A stretch of DNA of 64,000 bases from Mycobacteroides immunogenum (GCF_001605725.1 NZ_CP011530.1:3286001-3350000); one strand, 5' to 3'; positions 45,714 to 58,210 are shown, counted from the first letter of the stretch. The notes: generated by a model from the letters alone, not told the origin. A program made the numbers and translations.

Positions 45714-46871
45714 TCACCTTAGGGCCGCCAAGACGTCCTGGCACACCCGTACCGGATCCGCGACAGCACCGGCCCCCGCCGCGGCCGTACGCGCGGCCTC
45801 GGCATAGCGCGGCTCACCCAAGACGCGGCCGATCGCCGACGCCAGCGAATCGCGATTCAGCGGCCGCACCAATTCGGCGCTGCCTTGTCGCACAACACGA
45901 TTCGCCAACTCCCATTGGTCGCCACCACCCGGAACCACCACCGCCGGCACTCCAGCCAACAGCGCCTTGCTCAAAAACCCATGCCCCCCACCACAAATGG
46001 CCAAGTCGGCGCCGGCCAGCAGTTGATCCTGGCGCGCCAGCCCGGCAACCGCCCACGACGGCAACCCCGCCGCGGGAGGTTCCAGAGCAGAAATGACCAC
46101 GCGCGCACCAGCCGATTCCAGGGCCCGCACCGCCAGCTCGGTCATGCCCTCGGCCCCGGTGAAGGCTGTCGACGGCGCGATCACGACCATCGGTCCAGAA
46201 CCCGAAGGCGGCTGCAACACAACGTCAGTGGGCTCCCAGTGCAGAGGCCCCACCACAACCGCCTCATCCGGCCAATCGGGACGCGGCACCTCCAGTGCCG
46301 GCAGTGTCGCAATCAATCGGCGCGCGGGCCCGGGGTCCCGTCCGGGCAGCCCGATCCGCACGCGAGCCTCCGACCGCTGCCGCAGCCCCTGGTCAATCGA
46401 CTTCTGGGTCAGCCGGCGCATCAACCCGTCACGCATCCTGCCACGCCAACCGACACCGGGCGCCAAACCACTTCCTAAGGGCGGCAATCCTTTTGATGGT
46501 AGGTACAACGGGTGCGGATTCAGCTCCACCCACGGCACTCCGAGCAGCTCGGCGGCCATCCCGCCGCAGGCGGTGATGACATCGGAAATGATGAGATCCG
46601 GAGCCAGGTCACGCAACTGATCGAGATTGGCCAATGCCATATGCGCGGCCCGCTGATGAATTTTGGCGCCCGAGTCCGCGTCGTCATCGTCAACCCGGGG
46701 CTGTAGGCCCAATAGCTCCACCGATCGCAGGCCCGCCACCCGAGCCTGATCAAGCCAGCGTGTGCCCGTCAACAACACCGGGTCGTCGCCGGCCGCCGCG
46801 AACTTCAGACACAATGCCAGGGCGGGAAAGGCATGCCCGGGATCGGGACCGGCGACCACGGCAACACGCAC
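45714..46871 (-). CDS. GT-B glycosyltransferase (MGT family, Rv2739c type)
   Basis: A 385-residue UDP-sugar-dependent glycosyltransferase from a GTG start. It has VVAGPDPGHAFPALALCLK at the N-terminal acceptor domain and the donor motif GGGHGFLSKALLAGVPAVVVPGGGDQWELANRV near residue 295. It probably glycosylates a small lipophilic molecule. It is co-transcribed with DUF3046 and divergent from the limonene-epoxide hydrolase by 41 bases. Confidence 0.86.
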   Translation of the reverse strand: MRVAVVAGPDPGHAFPALALCLKFAAAGDDPVLLTGTRWLDQARVAGLRSVELLGLQPRVDDDDADSGAKIHQRAAHMALANLDQLRDLAPDLIISDVITACGGMAAELLGVPWVELNPHPLYLPSKGLPPLGSGLAPGVGWRGRMRDGLMRRLTQKSIDQGLRQRSEARVRIGLPGRDPGPARRLIATLPALEVPRPDWPDEAVVVGPLHWEPTDVVLQPPSGSGPMVVIAPSTAFTGAEGMTELAVRALESAGARVVISALEPPAAGLPSWAVAGLARQDQLLAGADLAICGGGHGFLSKALLAGVPAVVVPGGGDQWELANRVVRQGSAELVRPLNRDSLASAIGRVLGEPRYAEAARTAAAGAGAVADPVRVCQDVLAALR

Positions 46872-46912
46872 CGCCCTACCCTGCCACAGCGATTCGGGCT
46901 ACGTTGAAACGC

Positions 46913-47356
46913 ATGACCGATACCACGCTGGAACGCTCCACCCTGACCCCAGCCGAAACCGTCACCCGCTTCCTGGAAGCCGCACAGGACGGCGACACCG
47001 AGTTCGCCGAAAAGGTCCTGGACGAGAACCTCGTGTATCAGAACGTTGGCCTACCCACCATCTATGGACGCCGCGCGGCGCTGAAGGTCTTCGAGCCGCT
47101 CAAGCGACCCGGTTTCGGGTTCGAAGTGAAGATTCACCGCACCACAACCAACGGGAACACCGTGATGAACGAACGCCACGACGCGATCGTTCTCGGGCCG
47201 CTACGCCTGCAGTTCTGGGTGTGCGGAGTCTTCGAGGTCTCTGACGAGGGCACCATCACCTTGTGGCGCGACTACTTCGACATGTTCGACATGTTCAAGG
47301 CGACCCTGCGTGGCCTGGTGGCCATCCCGCTACCCGCACTGCGGCCACGTTTCTGA
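46913..47356 (+). CDS. Limonene-1,2-epoxide hydrolase family protein (EphG type)
   Basis: A 147-residue NTF2-like hydrolase. The catalytic Arg and Asp are in NERHDA (about residues 88 and 90) and a second Asp in WRDYFD (about 119), preserving the Asp-Arg-Asp triad. Epoxides of steroids or terpenes are hydrolysed by relatives such as Rv2740. It is followed by a paralogue. Confidence 0.87.
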   Translation: MTDTTLERSTLTPAETVTRFLEAAQDGDTEFAEKVLDENLVYQNVGLPTIYGRRAALKVFEPLKRPGFGFEVKIHRTTTNGNTVMNERHDAIVLGPLRLQFWVCGVFEVSDEGTITLWRDYFDMFDMFKATLRGLVAIPLPALRPRF

Positions 47357-47457
47357 CCGCTAGTCGGCCTACGAATCGGCCCGACCCGCCTTGGGGTACA
47401 ACCCGATATCCGGCGGCCACCCTTTTCTGAGCTCTGGTACGCGCCTACCGTTGTCTC

Positions 47458-47892
47458 ATGACGGACACGCTCACCCTCACGCGCCCCATGCAGATCGTCG
47501 AGAGATTTTGGGATGCCATGCGCCGCGGCGATCTGGGCAGCCTCGACCTCCTACTCGATGACACCATCCGCTGGGAGAATGTCGGCCTGCCCACGGTCCG
47601 GGGACGCGCCACGGTGATGCGAGCCCTATCCGCCCTGAATCTGCCGGGAGCCGGTTTCGACGTCAAGATCCACAGGATCACCGCCGACGGCAAGACGGTG
47701 ATGACGGAACGCACGGATGTCGTCATCGTGGGCCCGCTGCATATCGCGTTTTGGGTATGTGGTGTCGCCGAGCTGACCGACGACGGCAAGCTGACGCTGT
47801 GGCGTGACTACGCCGACGTCTGGAATATCACCAAGGGCTTCGTGCGCGGGATCGCCGGAATCGCCTTCCCCGCGCTGCGCCCGCGGCTGTGA
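47458..47892 (+). CDS. Second limonene-1,2-epoxide hydrolase family protein
   Basis: A 144-residue paralogue of the preceding gene, sharing ENVGLPTVRGR, the catalytic TERTDV (Arg, Asp) and WRDY (Asp). The copies clearly arose by tandem duplication. It has its own 101-base upstream gap. It converges on the psp-operon end with five bases between. Confidence 0.86.
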   Translation: MTDTLTLTRPMQIVERFWDAMRRGDLGSLDLLLDDTIRWENVGLPTVRGRATVMRALSALNLPGAGFDVKIHRITADGKTVMTERTDVVIVGPLHIAFWVCGVAELTDDGKLTLWRDYADVWNITKGFVRGIAGIAFPALRPRL

Positions 47893-47896
47893 GCAG

Positions 47897-48103
47897 TCAC
47901 GGCAGCGGCGTCTTGTCCGATTCCGTCACCGCACGGTAGAGCAGCACGCCGCCGAGGATCAGCACACCAGCCACCAGCATCGGGACGACAAGCTTGAAGA
48001 TGGCACCCACTACAAGGAATGCCAGCCATACCACCAGCAGCAGCACTCCAATGATCTTCCACACCGCCGGTACCACCGTTCTTTCGACTTGCTGCGACAG
48101 CAC
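47897..48103 (-). CDS. Small two-helix membrane protein at the end of the psp operon
   Basis: A 68-residue protein from GTG 48103 with two adjacent transmembrane helices (about residues 16-35 and 38-54: IIGVLLLVVWLAFLVVGAIF and LVVPMLVAGVLILGGVLLYR). It lies 65 bases downstream of pspM on the same strand, the place of pspN in M. tuberculosis. The start is uncertain and identity with PspN is not shown. Confidence 0.6.
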   Translation of the reverse strand: MLSQQVERTVVPAVWKIIGVLLLVVWLAFLVVGAIFKLVVPMLVAGVLILGGVLLYRAVTESDKTPLP

Positions 48104-48168
48104 AAGCCTGGCAGGACGATTGGCGCCTGAGGAACCCGGAGCACCGAAGATCAGGGAAAGATCGGGGA

Positions 48169-48999
48169 TTACCCTGATAGCTGGCCGAGCTCGTCGAGAG
48201 CACCGGCCCACCCGGTAAGACGATCGGTGGCCGACACCAGATCGTCGAAAAGCGGTCCGCGCGACATCGGCGACGCGACCACTCCCCCACCGCCATTGCC
48301 CGCAGAAACCAATTGCGCTGCCGCAGTGACCAGTTCGTTGTACTGACGCACGCCCGTGTCGAGCTGGGCGGTGAATGCCTTGATGGTCGGCTGCAGGTAT
48401 TCGTGCGTGTGGGGGGCTTCTGCGGCAGCCCGCTCCATGGACACCACTTCCTTGGCGGTCGCGGCCATCACATACGCGGCGCGGTTGGCAGCCGAAAGAA
48501 CCTGCCGCCCTTCGCTACCCGGAATCATGTTGCCCCGTTCAACCACGCCGAGCAGGGAGAAAAGTGAACGCTCGGCCGCATCCAGGGCTGCCATCGGCGG
48601 GCGGGCCGAGGATCCGTAAGGGGGCAGCCGCCGCTGCGCCCCGGGACGCGGTGGCGGCAGCGGCTCCGCCTTGAGAAAGCGGTACCGCACAAACAGATAG
48701 GTCGCCGGAATCGCGCAGCCCGCCGTCAGCAGCGCAGGAATGATCAGCAGCCAGGGCGGCGCCCCGGTGGTGGCCAGCACCGTGGTGACCAGCAGGCCCG
48801 CCACGCAGGCCAGCGCCCAACGGATGCTCCAACGCTTGGCTCGCAGCCGCTTTCGCAGCAGCTTCTCACGCTTATCGGACATCGCGCGCATTCGTGCCGC
48901 GAGTTCCTCGCCGAGATCGTTGACGTTGGTGGCCAGGCGGCGCAGCAGCTGTTCCCAGCCTCCGTGCACCGCGGCGCGGCGAGGCGGTTGGGGTGTCAT
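48169..48999 (-). CDS. pspM: PspM membrane protein (Rv2743c type)
   Basis: A 276-residue membrane protein with an N-terminal helical cytoplasmic part (EQLLRRLATNVNDLGEELAARMRAMSDKREKLLRKRLRAKRW) and two transmembrane helices (residues about 58-96). A helical tail follows (FSLLGVVERGNMIPGSEGRQVL, EVVSMERAAAEAPHTHEYLQPTIKAF). In M. tuberculosis PspM tethers PspA at the membrane. The ATG at 48999 begins MTPQPPRR. A long hairpin separates it from pspA. Confidence 0.85.
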   Translation of the reverse strand: MTPQPPRRAAVHGGWEQLLRRLATNVNDLGEELAARMRAMSDKREKLLRKRLRAKRWSIRWALACVAGLLVTTVLATTGAPPWLLIIPALLTAGCAIPATYLFVRYRFLKAEPLPPPRPGAQRRLPPYGSSARPPMAALDAAERSLFSLLGVVERGNMIPGSEGRQVLSAANRAAYVMAATAKEVVSMERAAAEAPHTHEYLQPTIKAFTAQLDTGVRQYNELVTAAAQLVSAGNGGGGVVASPMSRGPLFDDLVSATDRLTGWAGALDELGQLSG

Positions 49000-49026
49000 G
49001 TTCACATTGTGCCCGAAAATCCGGCG

Positions 49027-49095
49027 TCCGCCGAGGGTGAATACCGATGAAACAACTCCGCCGAGGGTGAGCACTGATGCTCGCCCTCGGCGGAG
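49027..49095. terminator. Long hairpin with a 30-base-offset repeat between pspA and pspM
   Basis: 49056-49073 and 49078-49095 are 18-base complementary arms with one mismatch and a four-base loop, 14 bases after the pspA stop. A partial direct copy of the left arm starts at 49027, exactly 30 bases offset. A three-T run does not clearly follow on the minus strand, so attenuation or mRNA stability is as likely as termination. Confidence 0.7.
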
Positions 49096-49109
49096 TAAGG
49101 AGAAGAAAG

Positions 49110-49919
49110 CTACTGCTGTCCCAGCGGATTGGCAGGGTTGGCCTGCTCCGGGGCCGCGGCGGGTGCCGGGGTGGCGGTGCCACCGGTGGGCAGGGCCTCG
49201 CCCTTCATGGAGGCGCGGATCTGCTCCAGACGCGAATGCCCGGCCATCTGGACACTGGCCTGCTGCACTTCGATCATGCGGCCCTGCACCGAGTTCTGCG
49301 CCAACTCGGCCTGACCGAGAGCGTTGGCATAGCGGCGCTCGATCTTGTCGCGTACCTCGTCCAGGCTCGGCGTGTTTCCGGGAGCGGCCAACTCGCTCAT
49401 CGATCGCAGCGAGGCGGACACCTGCTCCTGCATCTTGGCCTGTTCCAGCTGGCTCAGCAGTTTGGTGCGCTCGGCGATGCGCTGCTGCAGCATCATCGCG
49501 TTCTGCTCGACGGCCTTCTTGGCCTGGGCCGCGGCGGCAAGCGCCTGATCGTGCAGAGCCTTGAGGTCCTCCACACTCTGCTCGGCGGTGACCAGCTGGG
49601 CGGCGAACGCCTCGGCGGCGTTGTTGTATTCGGTCGCCTTCGCGGCATCGCCCGCGGTGTTCGCCTGGTCGGCCAAGGTCAGGGCCTGACGGACGTTGAC
49701 CTGCAGCTTCTCGACGTCGGCGAGCTGACGATTGAGGCGCATCTCCAGCTGACGCTGATTACCGATGACCGAAGCGGCCTGCTGCGAGAGTGCCTGATGG
49801 TTCCGCTGCGCCTCCTCGATGGCCTGCTGTATCTGCACCTTCGGGTCTGCGTTCTCGTCGATCTTCGCGTTGAACAGTGCCATCAGGTACTTCCACGCCT
49901 TGACGAACGGGTTAGCCAT
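49110..49919 (-). CDS. pspA: Phage shock protein A / 35-kDa antigen homologue
   Basis: A 269-residue PspA/IM30-family coiled-coil protein that stabilises the membrane under envelope stress. It begins [40 protein letters not shown] and is helical throughout, with a low-complexity Pro/Ala/Gln C-terminus. It matches Rv2744c in order and sequence. Confidence 0.94.
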   Translation of the reverse strand: MANPFVKAWKYLMALFNAKIDENADPKVQIQQAIEEAQRNHQALSQQAASVIGNQRQLEMRLNRQLADVEKLQVNVRQALTLADQANTAGDAAKATEYNNAAEAFAAQLVTAEQSVEDLKALHDQALAAAAQAKKAVEQNAMMLQQRIAERTKLLSQLEQAKMQEQVSASLRSMSELAAPGNTPSLDEVRDKIERRYANALGQAELAQNSVQGRMIEVQQASVQMAGHSRLEQIRASMKGEALPTGGTATPAPAAAPEQANPANPLGQQ

Positions 49920-50050
49920 GAGATCGATCCGCCTTCTGCTTGGATGCCGGTAGTCGCCGCTAACTACGACTGCGTGGGTCCCAACTTATCTGTTGCATGC
50001 CGATCCCCACACCCCCTACCGGGCGCGAAACAATGCGATCGCCACAGTAG

Positions 50051-50401
50051 TTAGGCGGCCGCCATTGCGCGAACCTGCGGAATGACCACCTTGGTGGCCA
50101 CATCGATCCCGTTGACCGAGCCGGCGGGTGCGGCCACTGCGGTTCCGGGGGCCACAACGGGCAGTTCCCGGCGCGACAGTCTCTCGCTGACCTCGGATAA
50201 CACCTGCGACAAGGGGACCTCGAGCGCTCCACAGATCGCGGCCAGCAGCTCACTGGAGGCTTCCTTGCGGCCGCGCTCGACCTCGGATAGGTACCCGAGA
50301 CTGACGCGTGCCGAGTCCGACACCTCACGCAGGGTCTTCCCCTGCCCGGAACGAGCGCTCCGCAGGGTGTCGCCGATGGCCTCTCGAAGCAACAGAGCCA
50401 T
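50051..50401 (-). CDS. clgR: Transcriptional activator ClgR
   Basis: A 116-residue XRE/Cro-like regulator. The ATG at 50401 gives [60 protein letters not shown] with the helix-turn-helix at about residues 26-48. It activates clp protease and psp genes in M. tuberculosis. The C-terminal tail ends VRAMAAA, a plausible ClpXP degradation tag. It heads the clgR-pspA-pspM operon. Confidence 0.93.
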   Translation of the reverse strand: MALLLREAIGDTLRSARSGQGKTLREVSDSARVSLGYLSEVERGRKEASSELLAAICGALEVPLSQVLSEVSERLSRRELPVVAPGTAVAAPAGSVNGIDVATKVVIPQVRAMAAA

Positions 50402-50550
50402 GTCTTTCTCCTTAACCTCTGTCCGCGTCCATACCGCGTAGTAGTTGAGTCTGCCTTGCTCAACGTTGCCGCGCACGCAGAGGTTCCCCGGAGGTGACAG
50501 ACGCCTCAACTCCAGTTGAACCGGGCCAGTCGCACCGCACGACGCAGCGA

Positions 50551-51417
50551 CTACGGGTGCCAGCCGCGGATCGCGGCCGCGAACTGTTCAGGAGCGTCGG
50601 ACGGGACAAAGTGGCCAGCACCTTCGACGATGACCGTCTTGTGATCGGTGAAGGTCCGCTCCCACCGCCGCAGCTCTTTGTCCCCGAATGCGAAATCGGC
50701 ATCACCCCAGATGATCAACGCCGGCAGTGCCGCGATGCCGGTCAAGCGAGCTTCAATCTCGGCGAGAAAGGCCCGGCTCGAAGTGATCTCGCGGGGGAAG
50801 ACCGCAGAGGCCTCGCGTCGCGCGGGACTGTCGAGGGCCTTCCGATAGTGGGCCATCTGTTCGGCGGTGGGCTTGGCCAGACGGTGCCCGATCGGAATCA
50901 TCAGATTCACGAAGAGGTTGAGCTGGCGAATTAGCAGACGCCCCATCGGGCTGCCCAGCACATGGGACATGAGCTGCACGACCGGATCGCTGACAGGCCA
51001 TGCCCACGTGTTGGTCAGCACCAGACGGTCGAAGATTCCCGGATGGCGCTGAACTGCCGCCAACCCGATCGGCCCACCCCAATCGTGAGCGACCAGTGTG
51101 ATTCCGTTCAGCCCGAGCGCCGCTACGAACCGTTCGATGACTTGGGCGTGATCAGCGGGCAGATACCGGTATCCCGGCGCGGCGACCGACAGTCCAAATC
51201 CCGGGTAATCCACTGCAACACAACGAAATTCCCGCTTAAGCGATTCGACCACTCTGCGGTAGTCGAATGACCACGTCGGGTTGCCATGCAGAAATAGGAG
51301 CGTGGGCCCCGAGCCTTCGTCCACATAGTGCACGGTGTGCCCATCGATGTCGACGAATCGGCTTTCGAAGGGGAACAACTTGTCATCGACCCACGTGGGC
51401 CGTCCCATGAACGCCAT
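50551..51417 (-). CDS. Haloalkane-dehalogenase-like alpha/beta hydrolase
   Basis: A 288-residue hydrolase. It has HGNPTW (the Asn is a halide-stabilising residue), Asp nucleophile and Trp in AHDWGGPIG, Asp in WGDADFAFG and His in [12 protein letters not shown]. This pattern is that of haloalkane dehalogenases. It is divergent from the HxlR regulator, with a 27-base palindrome between. Confidence 0.83.
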   Translation of the reverse strand: MAFMGRPTWVDDKLFPFESRFVDIDGHTVHYVDEGSGPTLLFLHGNPTWSFDYRRVVESLKREFRCVAVDYPGFGLSVAAPGYRYLPADHAQVIERFVAALGLNGITLVAHDWGGPIGLAAVQRHPGIFDRLVLTNTWAWPVSDPVVQLMSHVLGSPMGRLLIRQLNLFVNLMIPIGHRLAKPTAEQMAHYRKALDSPARREASAVFPREITSSRAFLAEIEARLTGIAALPALIIWGDADFAFGDKELRRWERTFTDHKTVIVEGAGHFVPSDAPEQFAAAIRGWHP

Positions 51418-51432
51418 CGCGATCCTCCCACC

Positions 51433-51459
51433 AGTTCAGATGATATAATCACCTGAACT
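51433..51459. promoter_or_regulatory. Operator between the dehalogenase-like and HxlR genes
   Basis: A 27-base imperfect palindrome: the outer seven bases (AGTTCAG/CTGAACT) are perfect and 11 of 12 outer pairs match around a short centre. It lies 16 bases from the hydrolase start and 17 from the regulator start, suiting HxlR autoregulation and enzyme control. Confidence 0.75.
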
Positions 51460-51475
51460 TTAGATTATCAAGCAG

Positions 51476-52168
51476 ATGGTGATGAGTCGAGATTACGGTC
51501 AGTACTGCGGACTTGCCCGGGCCTTGGACGTGGTGGGCGACCGGTGGAATTTGTTGATCGTCCGTGAGCTCCTGATCGGGCCGGCCCGCTACGGCGAGCT
51601 GCGAGACGGGCTGCCTGGCATCGCCACGAATCTGCTGACCAACCGACTCCGCGAACTGGAGACGGCCGGCGTCATTGGGCGGCGACTAGCCGACGACAGC
51701 AGCGCTATCACCTACGCGCTGACACCCTGGGGTGCGCAGCTACGCGAGCCCATCAACGCACTTATCCGCTGGTCGACGCCGCTAATGGTCCGGGGCCCCG
51801 AAGGGGACGAATTCCGCGCCACCGGCCTGTTGGTGGCATTGCCCGCCTTGTTCGACGGTCGGATGCCCAAGGATCCGTCGATAGCCGTGGGAATCTCAGT
51901 GGCCGGGACCACTGTCCAATTACGAGCCACCGCATCCGGCATCGACGTAGGCGCATCCGACGGCCGCAAGCTGGATGCGGTGCTCACCGCCGAGGCGCAG
52001 CTCGTACTGGGACTCGCCGCGGGCGTGCTGAAGCTGGAGGACGTCGCGACACTGGTCAGTATCGAAGGCGATGAATCCGCTCTGCGCGACTTTTTCGAAG
52101 CACCGCGACACGCAGGCGGCCCGGCATCACCGCAGCCAGAACGCGTCAATCAACCGGCAAGCCCATGA
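51476..52168 (+). CDS. HxlR-family regulator with a C-terminal SCP2-like domain
   Basis: A 230-residue protein. The N-terminal HxlR winged helix is YCGLARALDVVGDRWNLLIVRELLIGPARYGELRDGLPGIATNLLTNRLRELETAGVI. The C-terminal half (about residues 115-215) is predicted to be a small SCP2-like lipid-binding domain, with LVLGLAAGVLKLEDVA. ATG 51482 (MSRDYG) is an alternative start. Confidence 0.85.
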   Translation: MVMSRDYGQYCGLARALDVVGDRWNLLIVRELLIGPARYGELRDGLPGIATNLLTNRLRELETAGVIGRRLADDSSAITYALTPWGAQLREPINALIRWSTPLMVRGPEGDEFRATGLLVALPALFDGRMPKDPSIAVGISVAGTTVQLRATASGIDVGASDGRKLDAVLTAEAQLVLGLAAGVLKLEDVATLVSIEGDESALRDFFEAPRHAGGPASPQPERVNQPASP

Positions 52169-52469
52169 CCACTGACTCCACCCGGCATGTCTCACCGATG
52201 ATCAGGTCGTAGAGCCTGTCGAGAAAGTCCTGATCAATTCCGTGCTGTGCCCCGTAGTGGGCCGCCCGCTGCTTGACGAAGGTGATCCGATGTGGCTGCA
52301 GCACTGCTATTCCGGTATCAGACTTGCACTCGGCGATCCGCACGCAGCACTCGATTCTTCGGCGCAACGCGTCCAGGAATTGCGCGTCTATCGTGTCCAG
52401 CTCTGCGCGTAGTACCTGAAGCGCGGCAGGTGCGTCACCACCGCTTTGTGGTGTCAGCTGTACCGTCAT
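52146..52469 (-). CDS. papB: AroQ-type chorismate mutase family, probable 4-amino-4-deoxychorismate mutase (PapB-like)
   Basis: A 107-residue AroQ-fold protein. Aligning with E. coli chorismate mutase by eye: the Arg in LRRRIECC, Lys in ECK and Arg in PHRI are kept, but the residues at Asp48 and Glu52, which contact the substrate 4-hydroxyl, are Gln and Ile here; Gln88 is Glu. The absence of the hydroxyl-binding pair fits an amino substrate. The ATG at 52469 is one base from the stop of the dehydrogenase gene. The role in making 4-amino-phenylalanine is inferred from context. Confidence 0.8.
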   Translation of the reverse strand: MTVQLTPQSGGDAPAALQVLRAELDTIDAQFLDALRRRIECCVRIAECKSDTGIAVLQPHRITFVKQRAAHYGAQHGIDQDFLDRLYDLIIGETCRVESVVMGLPVD

Positions 52470-52470
52470 C

Positions 52471-55787
<3,317 letters not shown>

Positions 55788-57026
55788 ATGTCGTGTGCTG
55801 AGCCACCCCGAGAAGATAGGCGGGCGCTCATCGTCGGGCTGGGAATCAGCGGAATGGCCGCGGCGATTCGGCTACACCAGATCGGCTGGAAGCCGATCAT
55901 CGTGGAACGTGCTCCGGCGCGCCGCACCGGCGGCAATTTCGTCATCGTCTTCGGTTCGGGCAGATCGGCCGCGGCCCGGCTGGGCATTTCACCACATCTG
56001 CGTGACCGGCGCCCGACCGGAATCTCCTACGAGTGCGATCGGCGGGGCCGCCGGCGAGTGGGCATGAACTTCACCGATCTGCCCGGCGAGGCATGGATGG
56101 TGCTTCGCGGCGACGTGGAAGCCGCCGCGTTTCACGCACTTCCCGACGATATCGAGATCCGCTACTCCACCACTCCGATGAAGATCGAACAGCACGCCGG
56201 CGGAGCCTCGGTAACGCTGTCGAGCACCGCCAACTCAGGCGATACCACCGTCCGCACCGAAGAATTCGGCCTCGTCGTCGGCGCCGACGGATTGCGCTCT
56301 ACGGTACGAAAGCTCGTATTCGGGCCGGATGAGCAGTACTTGCGGCGTCTCAACCACATGGTGGCGACATTCGAAATGCCGGAGAAACTCACCGCTGTGG
56401 CGGTGCAGGACGGAGCGTGGTTGGTGGAGGCGGGGCGCTCCCTGATCATCTATCCGATGCGCGACCGCATGCCCACCGCGCAGCTCTCGTACCGCACCGA
56501 GGACGTGGACGCGGAGTTCACCGAGCCGGCCGCGGCGCGCTTGCGCAGAATGTTCGGACCCGCCCCTTACGGCTCGATCCTCGGTGAAGTACTCGACGCC
56601 TTTGACCGCACCGACCAGTATCTCTTCGACTCCGTCGAGCAGGTTCATATGCCTCGCTGGTACCGCGATCGCGTGGTGCTCGTCGGCGACGCCGCCTGGT
56701 GCGAAACGATGTACTCCGGACTGGGGGTTTCCTCGGCGCTGGCCGGCCCCGAGCTGCTGGGCACCATGCTGGCCCGCCACCCCGACGACCCGGGCACGGC
56801 ATTTGCCGAGTGGGAGCGCGCGCTCAGGCCGTTCATCGACGCCTACCAAGGCTATGGGCTCAAACAGCGATTCTTCTTCACGCCCGAAAATCGCCGGGAA
56901 TTGCTCGTGCGGCGCGGCGTGGCCCGGCTCATCCACACACCGTTCACGCGGACGCTGCTCACCGCGTTGACGCGGGGCAGCAAGACGGCCCGCCTCAAGG
57001 ATCAGGACATTTCAGCGGGAATCTAG
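55788..57026 (+). CDS. FAD-dependent (group A) monooxygenase
   Basis: A 412-residue flavoprotein. The FAD motif is ALIVGLGISGMAAAIRLHQIGW, the second motif GLVVGADGLRSTVRKL, and the third GDAAWCETMYSGLGVSSAL, typical of PHBH/PHzS-like hydroxylases. It is divergent from papA. It could act on an aromatic amine, but the substrate is unknown. Confidence 0.85.
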   Translation: MSCAEPPREDRRALIVGLGISGMAAAIRLHQIGWKPIIVERAPARRTGGNFVIVFGSGRSAAARLGISPHLRDRRPTGISYECDRRGRRRVGMNFTDLPGEAWMVLRGDVEAAAFHALPDDIEIRYSTTPMKIEQHAGGASVTLSSTANSGDTTVRTEEFGLVVGADGLRSTVRKLVFGPDEQYLRRLNHMVATFEMPEKLTAVAVQDGAWLVEAGRSLIIYPMRDRMPTAQLSYRTEDVDAEFTEPAAARLRRMFGPAPYGSILGEVLDAFDRTDQYLFDSVEQVHMPRWYRDRVVLVGDAAWCETMYSGLGVSSALAGPELLGTMLARHPDDPGTAFAEWERALRPFIDAYQGYGLKQRFFFTPENRRELLVRRGVARLIHTPFTRTLLTALTRGSKTARLKDQDISAGI

Positions 57027-57631
57027 GCGGCTTTCGGCCGTGGGCGCAGGGCCTGCACCAGGTAGTCAAGGCCGGTAAGAACAGTGAGGAATACCGCGAA
57101 CCCCATCAGGACTACGGCGGCGGTGTGCCAATACCCGGTCAAGGGCAACAGATAGCCGGCGATCGCCAACGACTGCACCAAGGTCTTGAGCTTGCCACCC
57201 CGATTCGCGGGGATCACGCCATGGCGCAGCACCGAGAAGCGTAGAACGGTGATCCCGATCTCGCGCACCAGGATGACCGCGGTGACCCACCACGACAAAT
57301 CTCCGAGCAGGCTGAGCCCTACCAGCGCCGCGCCAATCAGGGCCTTGTCGGCGATCGGATCGGCGAGCTGGCCGAATGGGGTGATCAAACCGTAGCGGCG
57401 CGCGATGATGCCGTCATAGCGGTCGGTCGCGATGGCCAGCGCGAACACCCCGAAAGCGGCAATGCGCCAAGAAGTTTGGTGCCCACCCTCCACGAACAGG
57501 ACTATGACGAACACCGGTACCAGCGCGATGCGCAGCACCGTCAGCACGTTGGCGATGTTCAGCACCGGCACCGGCGCAGCAGAGGCCGCGGAATCAGGCT
57601 GGGTTTCCGGTGGCATCGGCACGTCAAACAC
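57023..57631 (-). CDS. pgsA: CDP-diacylglycerol--glycerol-3-phosphate 3-phosphatidyltransferase
   Basis: A 202-residue membrane enzyme for phosphatidylglycerol phosphate synthesis. The CDP-alcohol phosphatidyltransferase motif is DRYDGIIARRYGLITPFGQLADPIADK, with the D-x2-D-G-x2-A-R-x8-G-x3-D-x3-D pattern. Four or five membrane helices are seen. Overlaps the monooxygenase stop by four bases (convergent). Rv2746c position. Confidence 0.92.
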   Translation of the reverse strand: MFDVPMPPETQPDSAASAAPVPVLNIANVLTVLRIALVPVFVIVLFVEGGHQTSWRIAAFGVFALAIATDRYDGIIARRYGLITPFGQLADPIADKALIGAALVGLSLLGDLSWWVTAVILVREIGITVLRFSVLRHGVIPANRGGKLKTLVQSLAIAGYLLPLTGYWHTAAVVLMGFAVFLTVLTGLDYLVQALRPRPKAA

Positions 57632-57664
57632 CCTATCTGTTCTGGGGCTGGCTACTGTTCACGC

Positions 57665-58210
57665 ATGAGCGCAGAAGGTACATCTGGCATCTCGGACAAT
57701 CCCGGGCAGACCGCCCCCTCGGTGACTGTCCGTCGTGCCCGTACCTCCGATGTCCCTGCCATCAAGGCACTTGTCGACGTCTATGCCGGGCGCATTCTGC
57801 TGGAAAAGAACCTTGTGACGCTCTATGAGGCGGTGCAGGAATTCTGGGTGGCCGATCTCGCCGGGGAGATAGTGGGCTGCGGCGCGTTGCACGTGCTGTG
57901 GTCGGATCTGGGCGAAGTGCGGACCATCGCGGTGCACCCCCGGCTCAAGGGCTCCGGTGTGGGGCACGCGCTCGTCAGCCGCCTGCTGGATGTGGCCAGG
58001 GAACTCGAACTCAAGAGGGTCTTTGTGCTGACCTTCGAAGTCGACTTCTTTACCAAGCACGGCTTTCGCGAAATCGACGGCACTCCGGTGACAGCGGAGG
58101 TGTATGAGGAGATGTGCCGGTCATACGACACCGGCGTTGCCGAATTCCTGGACCTGAGCTACGTGAAGCCGAACACCCTCGGCAATACCCGCATGCTCGC
58201 ACATCTCTAA
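57665..58210 (+). CDS. argA: Amino-acid N-acetyltransferase (glutamate acetyltransferase, ArgA type)
   Basis: A 181-residue GNAT protein for arginine biosynthesis. The ATG at 57665 opens a short leader; the fold shows VRRARTSDVPAIKALVDVYAGRILLEKNLVTLYEAVQEFWVAD, the acetyl-CoA loop VHPRLKGSGVGHALVSRLL and FFTKHGFREIDGTPVTAEVYEEMCRSYDTG. It matches Rv2747. Stop precedes the CMD gene by 40 bases. Confidence 0.92.
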   Translation: MSAEGTSGISDNPGQTAPSVTVRRARTSDVPAIKALVDVYAGRILLEKNLVTLYEAVQEFWVADLAGEIVGCGALHVLWSDLGEVRTIAVHPRLKGSGVGHALVSRLLDVARELELKRVFVLTFEVDFFTKHGFREIDGTPVTAEVYEEMCRSYDTGVAEFLDLSYVKPNTLGNTRMLAHL

